9,305 bases of DNA from SHLQ01 sp051011575 (GCA_051011575.1 JBPCTR010000106.1:1-9305), one strand, 5' to 3'; positions 1 through 6,082 are shown, numbered from the stretch's first letter. Made by a program: numbers and translations. Notes: generated by a model not told the origin, from the sequence alone.

Positions 1-612
1 GCCGAGGACCTTCACGCCGTCGATCTCCCGGTTCGCTTTTGCCGGATCGTCGTCGAGCAACGCAACCGGGAAATAGGAACTGCCGGCGTCCAGCAGCATC
101 GCTTTCACCATCTGAGTGCCGCCCACCCCCGCGCCGAACACGACGGTGCGATGGCAGGTGGCCTCATCGGGTCGGAGGCTTCGTTCCCAGAATCGCCGCC
201 ACACGCCCCGCACGAATCCCATAATCGAAAATGCCGCGAGCGCTCCCATGAGAACCGCCGACGTGCGCAGATCGGACCCGGCTTGCCGGGCGAGATGGTT
301 GCCCACGACGAGCACCGCGCTCGTGATCAGCCACACCGCGCCGAGCGCCGACACCTCATCGAAGGAGGTGACCCGCCAGCGGTGGCGGTACAACCCGCTG
401 ATCGTGCCGAGGACTGTCTGGAGCATGACGGCCAGAATCGCGAGTACGAGCAACTCGTCGAGCACGCCTCCGATTGAGAAGACGAGCTTGAGAACGCCGC
501 CCACGAAGATGCCGACCACCCACGCGGCCAGATCGCTGACAACAGGAAAAATGCGGCGCCGGCCGTATGCCCATGAAAGTATCGGGCTCAACCTCTCCGC
601 CAGTCCAACCAC
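1..612 (-). CDS. WbpM/CapD-like polysaccharide biosynthesis membrane protein, N-terminal part (cut by window edge)
   Basis: Only the first 204 codons lie in the window; the frame is open to base 1. The sequence shows four hydrophobic segments (about residues 25-45, 54-73, 87-104, 118-135) and the family motif GLYRHRWRVTSFDEV (73-87). A Rossmann-type nucleotide-binding start, VVFGAGVGGTQM (157-168), follows, then PVALLDDDPAKANREIDGV. This is the membrane-plus-CoA-binding-like N-terminus of WbpM/CapD proteins, in which a C-terminal SDR domain normally acts as a nucleotide-sugar 4,6-dehydratase for surface polysaccharide synthesis. That half is outside the window, so catalysis cannot be assigned; a WbaP-like fusion is also possible. 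I chose GTG at 610-612 because GGGAG lies 7-8 bases upstream and the resulting N-terminus aligns with the paralogue starting at 6083. A leaderless GTG at 661-663, adding 17 residues, is the alternative. It lies 188 bases after sufC and probably has its own promoter. Confidence 0.85.
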   Translation of the reverse strand, partial: MVGLAERLSPILSWAYGRRRIFPVVSDLAAWVVGIFVGGVLKLVFSIGGVLDELLVLAILAVMLQTVLGTISGLYRHRWRVTSFDEVSALGAVWLITSAVLVVGNHLARQAGSDLRTSAVLMGALAAFSIMGFVRGVWRRFWERSLRPDEATCHRTVVFGAGVGGTQMVKAMLLDAGSSYFPVALLDDDPAKANREIDGVKVLG

Positions 613-647
613 GCGCAGTCTCCCTTTGCGTTCCCGCACCCGCTTAA

Positions 648-664
648 TGTGAGATTTACTCACA
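648..664. promoter_or_regulatory. Perfect 6-bp inverted repeat (operator-like) upstream of the WbpM-like gene
   Basis: TGTGAGATTTACTCACA is a perfect 6-5-6 inverted repeat. It covers the predicted transcription start of the adjacent -10-like hexamer and overlaps an alternative GTG start. It resembles the Crp-family site TGTGA-N6-TCACA, but the spacing is 7 rather than 6, so the family assignment is weak. Binding by any protein is inference. Confidence 0.4.
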
Positions 665-670
665 CGATGT

Positions 671-699
671 AGTGTAGAACCCACACTCCGTGGCGGAAA
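671..699 (-). promoter_or_regulatory. Candidate promoter of the WbpM-like gene
   Basis: On the minus strand a TACACT hexamer (676-671) matches the sigma-70 type -10 TANNNT. The position 17 bases upstream (699-694) reads TTTCCG, a poor -35. The predicted start falls near 663-664, inside the 648-664 palindrome. The same TACACT hexamer is used in the stronger candidate promoter at 4399-4428. Support is moderate for the -10 and weak for the -35. Confidence 0.35.
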
Positions 700-730
700 G
701 GGTGGAATTACCCTCTTCGACTCACGGAGT
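685..730. repeat. Nested inverted repeat between sufC and the WbpM-like gene
   Basis: ACTCCGTG (685-692) and CACGGAGT (723-730) are perfect 8-base complementary arms. Between them is a second small stem, AGGGT (699-703) with ACCCT (710-714). It lies about 70 bases past the sufC stop and about 70 bases before the next start. It could be a weak terminator or processing site for the suf transcript, or an operator. No clear U-tract follows, so I do not call it a terminator. Confidence 0.4.
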
Positions 731-800
731 ATTGCACCCCACCAGCGCGAGCGAAAGCGTAATGTTCGCGCCAGTCGGGGGCGCGGACGGTTGGAGGTGT

Positions 801-1622
801 TCAGCCTTCGTGCAGGTTGAGATGATCCGCAAACGTCGTGTCGCCAAACGGGTCGTCGAACGCGATTGGGTCATCGGAAGCGGCTTCGGCATCCACCCAT
901 TCGCCGTATCCGGTCCGTTCCAGTTCCTCGGCCAGCTCGGGGCCACCCGAGGTCTGGATCACACCATCGGCGAACACGTGTACCCGATCTGGCCCGAGCT
1001 CCTCGAAGAGCCGCTTGTAGTGGGTGATCGCGAGAACGCCCAGCGGGTTGTCGGCGTCGTTGGTCGCCTCCTCGATGCGTCGCGTCACCACCCGCATCGC
1101 GTCCACGTCGAGACCCGAATCGATCTCGTCGAGAATCGCGATCCGCGGTTCGAGCACGCCGAGCTGGACGGTCTCGTTCCGCTTCTTCTCGCCACCGGAC
1201 AGATCTTCGTTCAGAGCTCGATGAATGAGCGGCTCGCCAAATCCGATCTGCGCCGCTTCCCGCGCGATCGACGCGCTCACGGCCTGCGGGTCCCGCCCGG
1301 CCGCTTCGGCCGCCGCGACCAGCATCGCCTCGAGCGATACTCCCGGCACCTCGGTCGGATATTGCATCGCGAGAAACAGGCCGGCCCGAGCGCGCTCCCA
1401 CGCCGGGAGCGCCAGAAGGTCGACACCATCAAGCGTGACCGAACCACCGATCACGGTGTAGCCCGGCTTGCCGGTGATCACATGCGACAGGGTCGACTTG
1501 CCCGAGCCGTTCGGGCCCATGACGGCATGCACCTCGCCGCTGCGAACGGTGAGCGACACACCCTTGAGAATCTCCTTCGAACCAACGCTCGCGCGCAGGT
1601 CGGAGATGACGAGTTCACTCAT
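801..1622 (-). CDS. sufC: SufC, ATPase of the SufBCD Fe-S cluster assembly scaffold
   Basis: 273-residue ABC-type ATPase that drives conformational change of the SufB-SufD scaffold during cytosolic Fe-S cluster assembly. All nucleotide-binding elements are visible: Walker A GPNGSGKST (36-44), Q-loop in AMQYPTEVPG (85-94, Q87), the SufC-type signature LSGGEKKRNE (141-150), Walker B with the D-loop in AILDEIDSGLD (162-172) and the H-loop His201. LSGGEKKRNE and DEIDSGLD separate SufC from transporter ATPases. Start: ATG at 1622-1620 behind GGAGGA, giving MSELVISDL. A longer open frame reaches further upstream but overlaps the Rieske gene. The ATG overlaps the Rieske stop as ATGA, implying translational coupling. 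The protein is about 25 residues longer than E. coli SufC (248), because of an acidic, Phe-containing tail after about residue 246. Confidence 0.97.
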   Translation of the reverse strand: MSELVISDLRASVGSKEILKGVSLTVRSGEVHAVMGPNGSGKSTLSHVITGKPGYTVIGGSVTLDGVDLLALPAWERARAGLFLAMQYPTEVPGVSLEAMLVAAAEAAGRDPQAVSASIAREAAQIGFGEPLIHRALNEDLSGGEKKRNETVQLGVLEPRIAILDEIDSGLDVDAMRVVTRRIEEATNDADNPLGVLAITHYKRLFEELGPDRVHVFADGVIQTSGGPELAEELERTGYGEWVDAEAASDDPIAFDDPFGDTTFADHLNLHEG

Positions 1623-1966
1623 GTGTCCTCCTCGGTGTTGATCGTGACCCACACTTCGGACTCGCGTATCTCGACCTGGTGTCTTGCCACCGGTCGAATG
1701 GCCGGAAGCGTGAGTGCCTCGCCGGTCTCCAGAGAGAAGAGCGCTCCGTGCTTCGGGCACTCGATGGTGCAGTCGTCCTCGTCGACGATCCCGTCGGACA
1801 ACGACACCTTCGCGTGGGTGCACGTGTCGTCGACGGCGAACCAGTTCTCGCCAATGTGGGCGTAGGCGATCGGCCGACCATCGACCTCGGCGTAGGCGAT
1901 GTTGCCATCTGTCAACCCATCGAGATCACAGAGCTTGACCGTGAGCTGTGGAGCGACCTCGCTCAT
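1619..1966 (-). CDS. Rieske [2Fe-2S] ferredoxin of the suf operon
   Basis: 115 residues, the normal length for a stand-alone Rieske ferredoxin (NirD / dioxygenase-ferredoxin type). The cluster ligands are visible as C49-T-H51 in DTCTHAKVSL and C70-P-K-H73 in ECPKHGALFSLETG; the second box is followed by the usual TGEAL...P stretch. An extra Cys66 lies near the second box. No signal peptide or membrane segment is seen, so it should be cytosolic. It starts at ATG 1966-1964 behind AGGAGG, overlaps the sufD stop by 4 bases, and its own stop overlaps the sufC start by 4 bases. It must therefore be made together with SufD and SufC. Known family role: one-electron transfer. Inferred role: electron donor or client in Suf-dependent cluster building. 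No oxygenase subunit is nearby, so a dioxygenase partner has no local support. Confidence 0.93.
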   Translation of the reverse strand: MSEVAPQLTVKLCDLDGLTDGNIAYAEVDGRPIAYAHIGENWFAVDDTCTHAKVSLSDGIVDEDDCTIECPKHGALFSLETGEALTLPAIRPVARHQVEIRESEVWVTINTEEDT

Positions 1967-3189
1967 GCCTGCACCTCCTGTGCGGCACGATCGGCTGCGA
2001 GCGCCCGATCGATCGTCTGTTGGAGTTCAGCTCGAACCTCGGCGACCGGGAGCTGCCCGATCACCTCTGCGAAGAAGCCAGACACGAGAAGCTGCTCAGC
2101 CATCGTCGTCGGCACTCCCCTGCTCTCGAGATAGAAACGCTGGTCCTCGTCGATCTCACCCACGGTCGACGCGTGACTGCACGACACCTGGTTCTGCTCG
2201 ATCTCGAGGTTCGGCACCGAGTATGCCCAGGCATCGTCGCTGAGCTTCAGGTTCCGGTTCGTTTGGAATGCGTTCGTGCCAGGTGCCGACTCGGCCACGC
2301 GGATGAGACCGCTGTACACCGACTGCGCTCGGCCGGTGACCGCACCCTTGAACAAGAGCGTCGAGGTGGTGTCGGGAGCGAGGTGTTCCTGGAAGGTCCG
2401 GAAATCGAGGATCTGATCGCCGTCGCCGAAGAAGGCCGACAGCAGATCGCCCGTGGCTCCGCGACCGCTGAGACGAAAGTCGACGCGCGTTCGGGCATAG
2501 GCGCCACCAAATGCTGCGACCGACGTGATCGCGTGCGCCTGCTGGCCAACCTCGACCGCATGATGCTCGAGCGAGTTGGTGTTCGGCCCCAGCTCCTGCA
2601 CGACGAGATAACCCACGTGGGAGTCGGGGCCCGCGTCGATCTCGACGAGTGGAACGACGAGCTGGTCGGCATCACCGGACCGGCGGCGTTCAAGGACGAC
2701 GACCGACGACCCGGCAGCTGCACGGATGACCGTGTGGGGGCAGGTCAGCCCCTTGTCGGCATCGGTCCAGGTGTCGATCACCACGGGTTCTTCGACGTGT
2801 ACCGCTCGGGAAACATCGACGAGAACGGGGTCGACGACGCCCGCATCGTGAAGCAGGTCGATTGCGTCGACACCTTCTCCTCGAACCGACCCGAGCAATT
2901 CCGCTCCGTCCGGATGATCAGCGAGCCGGCCGACGAACAGTCCGTCGAGGTCGGGGGCGGACGAATCGACGACGCGCCCGTTTCGAATCGTGAGGGCCGC
3001 CCCCGCACCTGCCGGCGGTGTCGCACCCCTCGATGCATCGGTCCGATACGACGAGACGTCTATGGAGTTGATCGGACTGTACCGCCACGCCTCTTCGGCG
3101 TCGGTGGGAAGTGACGCGTCGGCGAAGGTAGCGCTCGCCTGGGAGCGTCGATCGTCAAGCCACGCGGGCACGGCGTCTGCAAGGGACAT
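1963..3189 (-). CDS. sufD: SufD, Fe-S cluster assembly scaffold subunit
   Basis: 408-residue SufD, paralogue of SufB and partner in the SufBC2D complex. The N-terminal helical region (about 1-45, with EEAWRYSPI at 32-40) precedes the beta-helix core. The core and C-terminal signature are clear: FKGAVTGRAQSVYSGLIRV (280-298), LEIEQNQVSCSHASTVGEID (328-347) and DQRFYLESRGV (349-359). The His in CSHAST (H339) is at the place of the functionally important histidine reported in E. coli SufD; this is a motif match only. I placed the start at ATG 3189-3187 (MSLADAVPAW), with TAGGAT about 9 bases upstream; a GTG at 3213 would add eight residues but has no ribosome site. The stop overlaps the Rieske ATG. 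SufB is not directly upstream as is usual: two unrelated genes lie between them. Confidence 0.95.
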   Translation of the reverse strand: MSLADAVPAWLDDRRSQASATFADASLPTDAEEAWRYSPINSIDVSSYRTDASRGATPPAGAGAALTIRNGRVVDSSAPDLDGLFVGRLADHPDGAELLGSVRGEGVDAIDLLHDAGVVDPVLVDVSRAVHVEEPVVIDTWTDADKGLTCPHTVIRAAAGSSVVVLERRRSGDADQLVVPLVEIDAGPDSHVGYLVVQELGPNTNSLEHHAVEVGQQAHAITSVAAFGGAYARTRVDFRLSGRGATGDLLSAFFGDGDQILDFRTFQEHLAPDTTSTLLFKGAVTGRAQSVYSGLIRVAESAPGTNAFQTNRNLKLSDDAWAYSVPNLEIEQNQVSCSHASTVGEIDEDQRFYLESRGVPTTMAEQLLVSGFFAEVIGQLPVAEVRAELQQTIDRALAADRAAQEVQA

Positions 3190-3202
3190 GGCCGACAATC
3201 CT

Positions 3203-3220
3203 ACCGGCGGCACAGCCGGT
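3203..3220. repeat. 6-bp hairpin just ahead of sufD
   Basis: ACCGGCGGCACAGCCGGT has perfect 6-base arms (ACCGGC / GCCGGT) and a 6-base loop. In the minus-strand mRNA it lies in the 51-base gap between the Cys-protein stop and the sufD start, ending near the sufD ribosome site. No U-run follows, so a terminator is unlikely; RNA processing or control of sufD translation is possible. The arms are short, so chance occurrence in GC-rich DNA cannot be excluded. Confidence 0.35.
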
Positions 3221-3240
3221 CGAATCAGCCCGATCCGGAC

Positions 3241-3606
3241 TCAGCCGTTTCGTTTGCGCCGATCGAAAAAGCGACGCAGCCGGCCGCCCTGCTGTTCGTT
3301 CGCCCGCTCGAGTTCGACTTCCGCCCGTATCGACGGGCCGGCATGATTCACGATGTCCTCCGCCGCGTCGAGAAGTGCAGCGATGCTGTCGTCCTCACCA
3401 AGGCTCGGGGGTTCTGCCGGCGTTTCGGGAGTGATCAGCGTGCCGTGCGCCCAGTTGACGTCGGCCAAACGACGTTCGTACTTCGGGCAATCATCCGGGC
3501 AACGCCACGGAGCTTCGGGGGCAAGATCCAGGTCGCACTTCCGGACGGTGTCACCGCTCGGGTAGGTGCGACTCTCGAAAAACTTGCAGTCCTGACGCAT
3601 CGGCAT
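3241..3606 (-). CDS. Small four-cysteine protein of unknown function inside the suf operon
   Basis: 121 residues; I do not recognise a named family. The first 45 residues carry four cysteines, C7, C24, C36 and C40 (C-X16-C-X11-C-X3-C), within the segments DCKFFESRTY, RKCDLDLAP and APWRCPDDCPKYERR. The spacing looks like a zinc- or Fe-S-binding site. The rest is acidic, Pro-containing linker (about 55-70), a likely helix (about 72-100, DDSIAALLDAAEDIVNHAG) and a very basic tail (RLRRFFDRRKRNG). There is no signal peptide or membrane segment. Start ATG 3606-3604, with a second ATG two codons later; neither has a good ribosome site. Codons upstream of 3606 remain open but lie over the sugar transferase gene. 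It sits 37 bases after the sugar transferase and 51 before sufD, on the same strand, so co-transcription with sufD is likely. A role in Fe-S or metal handling is inference from position and cysteines. Confidence 0.75.
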   Translation of the reverse strand: MPMRQDCKFFESRTYPSGDTVRKCDLDLAPEAPWRCPDDCPKYERRLADVNWAHGTLITPETPAEPPSLGEDDSIAALLDAAEDIVNHAGPSIRAEVELERANEQQGGRLRRFFDRRKRNG

Positions 3607-3643
3607 GGCAATCAGTGTGCCGCACGAGGCGGCCGAATCGGTA

Positions 3644-4321
3644 TCAGGAACCGGCGGCGCCGACGCGAAGCATGACGCCAAGCGTCCTGAACAACAACCC
3701 GACGTCGCGCAACAGGGTGATCCGCTGCACGTAGCCGGTGTCGAGATCGAGTCCATCGCGGAGATCGCCCTTCATCCGAACCGGCGACACCTGGTAAGGC
3801 CCGGTCATTCCCGGACGAACCCGATGGCGGGGATGATCGAGGTAGCCGCGAGCCTTTGCCACCGAGAACACCTCGGGTCGGGGCCCGACCAGGCTCATCT
3901 CACCCCGGACGACATTCCAGAGCTGGGGCAGTTCGTCGAGGCTCAGCTTGCGAAGCGTTCGACCCAGGCCGGTGTGGCGGGGGTCGACGGGCGTTTTGTG
4001 GTTCGTCCGGCGATCGTTCTCGACCTCAGCAGACGATTCGCCGCGACGGTCGGGACGCATCGTGCGGAACTTCCAGATCCTGAATGGCTTTTTGTCCCGG
4101 CCCACTCGCGTCTGGCTGTAGAGAACACCCGACCCCAGCCCGACCCGAACCGCTGCCGCAATCAGCAGGCCGAGAGGTAGGACGACAACGGCCAGAATGA
4201 GGCCGACGATCACATCGAAGAGACGCTTCCCACCTCGCTCATACAACGAAAAACGCCGGCTTGCCTCGATGTCGACAGGGTCGAGCTCGCTGGTGGGGAA
4301 GATCGTGGATGTTTCCGTCAT
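3644..4321 (-). CDS. Bacterial sugar transferase (monotopic polyprenol-phosphate phosphoglycosyl transferase)
   Basis: 225 residues, the size of a minimal PglC/WcaJ-core enzyme that moves a sugar-1-phosphate from a UDP-sugar to undecaprenyl phosphate, starting a surface glycan. Visible features: a basic segment and one long hydrophobic re-entrant helix (KRLFDVIVGLILAVVVLPLG, 32-51), then YSQTRVGRDKKPFRIWKFRTM (68-88, the fingerprint of the family). Next come the catalytic Asp-Glu pair D129-E130 in LSLDELPQLWNV, EMSLVGPRPE (141-150) and RVRPGMTGPYQV (167-178). The sugar substrate cannot be read from sequence. I chose ATG 4321-4319; a GTG at 4375 adds 18 residues, but GGAGG abuts it with no spacing. 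The gene has a promoter-like sequence of its own at 4399-4428. Its position between sufB and sufD is unusual. Confidence 0.93.
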   Translation of the reverse strand: MTETSTIFPTSELDPVDIEASRRFSLYERGGKRLFDVIVGLILAVVVLPLGLLIAAAVRVGLGSGVLYSQTRVGRDKKPFRIWKFRTMRPDRRGESSAEVENDRRTNHKTPVDPRHTGLGRTLRKLSLDELPQLWNVVRGEMSLVGPRPEVFSVAKARGYLDHPRHRVRPGMTGPYQVSPVRMKGDLRDGLDLDTGYVQRITLLRDVGLLFRTLGVMLRVGAAGS

Positions 4322-4392
4322 AACAGTCTCAAGTCGCCGATGCCTCTCGATCGGGCGACAAACCGAACCGGCCACCCTCCACGGTAGGCATC

Positions 4393-4428
4393 ACTCAGAG
4401 TGTAAACCTGAGTAACTCGGACCATCAA
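4393..4428 (-). promoter_or_regulatory. Candidate promoter and inverted repeat ahead of the sugar transferase
   Basis: In the sufB-to-transferase gap the minus strand shows TTGATG (4428-4423), an 18-base spacer, and TACACT (4404-4399), a fair sigma-70 type promoter. An inverted repeat ACTCAG (4393-4398) / CTGAGT (4408-4413) with a 9-base centre straddles the -10, where a repressor could act. If real, the transferase, the Cys protein and probably sufD-Rieske-sufC can be transcribed independently of sufB. Promoter activity is inference from the hexamers. Confidence 0.45.
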
Positions 4429-4448
4429 CCGTGACTGAGAGCGCGCAA

Positions 4449-5852
4449 TCAGCCGACGGACCCCTCCATCTGGAGTTCGATGAGACGGCTCCATTCGACG
4501 GCATATTCCATCGGGAGTGTGCGCGTGATCGGCTCGATGAACCCGTTCACGATCATGCCCATCGCCTGCTCTTCGGACAGACCGCGGCTCCGGAGGTAGA
4601 ACAGTTGCTCGTCGGCGACCTTCGACACCGTGGCTTCATGGCCGACGATTGCGTCTCGGCTCCCGATCTCCATGTAGGGATAGGTATCGCTGATCGAGTC
4701 CTCGTCGAGGATGAGCGCATCGCACTGCACATGACTCTTGCATCCGTGGGCGTCCTCGTCGACGTGCACCAGGCCGCGATAGCTGGTGCGACCTCCGTCT
4801 GAACTGATCGACTTGCTCACGATCTTCGAGGTGGTTTCGGGCGCCGCGTGAACCATCTTGGCGCCGGCGTCCTGGTGCTGACCGTTACCGGCGTACGCCA
4901 CCGAGAGCACCTCCCCTGACGCCTTCGGACCGACCATCACGACCGAGGGGTACTTCATCGTCAGCCGGCTACCGATGTTGCCGTCGATCCACTCCATGTG
5001 CCCCTCTGCGTACACCTTGGCACGCTTGGTCACGAGGTTGAACACGTTGTTCGACCAGTTCTGAATGGTCGTGTAGGTGACACGTGCGCTGTCCTTCACG
5101 ATGATCTCGACCACAGCTGAGTGCAGCGAGTCCGACGTGTAGACCGGCGCCGAACAGCCTTCGATGTAGTGCACCGACGAGCCCTCGTCGGCGATGATCA
5201 GTGTGCGTTCGAACTGACCCATGTTTTCGGCGTTGATCCGGAAGTACGCCTGCAACGGCTGGTCGACGTGCACGCCGGGCGGCACGTAGATGAAGCTGCC
5301 ACCAGACCACACGGCCGAGTTGAGCGACGAGAACTTGTTGTCGTTCGGCGGGATGACCGTTCCGAAGTACTCCTTCACAAGTTCCGGGTGTTCGCGAAGC
5401 GCGGTGTCCATATCACAGAAGATCACACCGAGCTGTTCGAGGTCCTCGCGATTGCGGTGGTACACGACCTCGGACTCGTACTGGGCGGTGACACCAGCCA
5501 GGTACTTGCGTTCGGCCTCAGGGATACCCAACTTCTCGTAGGTGTCCTTGATGGCATCCGGGATGTCGTCCCAGTCGTCCTTCACCGATTCGGTCGGCTT
5601 GATGTAATAGAAGATGTCGTCGAAATAGATCTCCGACATGTCGCCGCCCCACGACGGCATCGGCCGCTTCTCGAACCGGTTGTATGACTTCAGGCGAAAG
5701 TCGCGCATCCACGCGGGCTCGCCCTTCATCCACGACATCTCGTTGATGATGTCGGTGTTCAAGCCTCGCTTGGGCTTGTAGATGTAGTCCTCGGCGTCAG
5801 ACCAACCGAGGTCGTACTTGCTGAGATCGACACCGATGTCGGCCGTGGTCAT
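4449..5852 (-). CDS. sufB: SufB, Fe-S cluster assembly scaffold subunit
   Basis: 467 residues, full length for SufB, the subunit on which the Fe-S cluster is built in the SufBC2D complex. Diagnostic stretches: KYDLGWSDAEDYIYKPKRGL (12-31), NDNKFSSLNSAVWSGGSFIY (170-189), PPGVHVDQPLQAYFRINAEN (191-210), SSVHYIEGCSAP (225-236), NWSNNVFNLVTKRA (265-278) and GHEATVSKVADEQLFYLRSR (404-423). Cys377 in HVQCDALIL and Glu406 in GHEATVSK sit where E. coli SufB has its essential Cys and Glu, judged by motif. No intein is present, unlike mycobacterial SufB. Start: ATG 5852-5850 with GGAGG eight bases upstream; an in-frame start at 5924 is possible but lacks a ribosome site. It is the first gene of the minus-strand array. 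No SufR-type repressor lies directly upstream: the neighbour is a divergent polysaccharide gene. Confidence 0.97.
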   Translation of the reverse strand: MTTADIGVDLSKYDLGWSDAEDYIYKPKRGLNTDIINEMSWMKGEPAWMRDFRLKSYNRFEKRPMPSWGGDMSEIYFDDIFYYIKPTESVKDDWDDIPDAIKDTYEKLGIPEAERKYLAGVTAQYESEVVYHRNREDLEQLGVIFCDMDTALREHPELVKEYFGTVIPPNDNKFSSLNSAVWSGGSFIYVPPGVHVDQPLQAYFRINAENMGQFERTLIIADEGSSVHYIEGCSAPVYTSDSLHSAVVEIIVKDSARVTYTTIQNWSNNVFNLVTKRAKVYAEGHMEWIDGNIGSRLTMKYPSVVMVGPKASGEVLSVAYAGNGQHQDAGAKMVHAAPETTSKIVSKSISSDGGRTSYRGLVHVDEDAHGCKSHVQCDALILDEDSISDTYPYMEIGSRDAIVGHEATVSKVADEQLFYLRSRGLSEEQAMGMIVNGFIEPITRTLPMEYAVEWSRLIELQMEGSVG

Positions 5853-5870
5853 GTTGGTCCTCCGAGACGA

Positions 5871-5882
5871 GTACTCCAGTAC
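5871..5882. promoter_or_regulatory. Short palindrome in the sufB leader
   Basis: GTACTCCAGTAC has perfect 5-base arms around CC, 19 bases upstream of the sufB start and just before its GGAGG. It is well placed for a repressor site or a leader hairpin. The arms are short, no regulator gene is next to it, and I see no convincing -35/-10 pair for sufB around it. Confidence 0.3.
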
Positions 5883-6000
5883 AAGGCTATCTGGCGGCGC
5901 GCCGAACGGTCCCGTCCGGCGCAATCCTTGACGATTCGCGACCCGTCATCATCTTTTCGCCATATGACCTCTCGGCGTTCACTTCAACTTCGAGTTTTCT

Positions 6001-6030
6001 TCACCTACGTGGTGACCTATGGTCAGGTCA
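6001..6030. promoter_or_regulatory. Cluster of overlapping inverted repeats upstream of the 787-residue transferase
   Basis: Within 30 bases there are TCACC-TACGT-GGTGA (6001-6015) and TGACC-TAT-GGTCA (6013-6025), followed directly by a second GGTCA (6026-6030) that also makes a 6-base arm pair TGACCT / AGGTCA (6013-6018, 6025-6030). TATGGT (6018-6023) could serve as a -10 for the plus-strand gene, but the expected -35 position has no good match. The density of related half-sites suggests a regulator binding region in the divergent sufB / transferase intergenic space (5853-6082). The binding protein is unknown. Confidence 0.4.
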
Positions 6031-6082
6031 GCACTCTCTGGGGGTCCATTCAGGCCTGCGGAACACGGGGAGTGGCGAGCGC

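Noticed and set aside
116..652. Plus-strand open frame of 178 codons, rich in Arg, Ser and Thr
   Set aside because: It is antisense to the WbpM-like gene, whose protein has clear family motifs; the plus-strand product has low-complexity composition typical of GC-rich shadows.
1623..1823. Extended N-terminus for SufC
   Set aside because: It would overlap the Rieske gene in another frame, while the ATG at 1622 has a good ribosome site and the standard SufC N-terminus.
690..1865. Plus-strand open frame of 391 codons antisense to sufC
   Set aside because: The opposite strand encodes an intact SufC with all ATPase motifs; the plus-strand product shows no recognisable domain.
1948..3114. Plus-strand open frame of 388 codons antisense to sufD
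   Set aside because: SufD on the other strand is full length with family signatures; the long antisense frame reflects GC-rich codon structure.
4449..5852. Possible intein in SufB, as in mycobacteria
   Set aside because: The 467-residue sequence is continuous through all conserved blocks, with no splicing-domain insertion.
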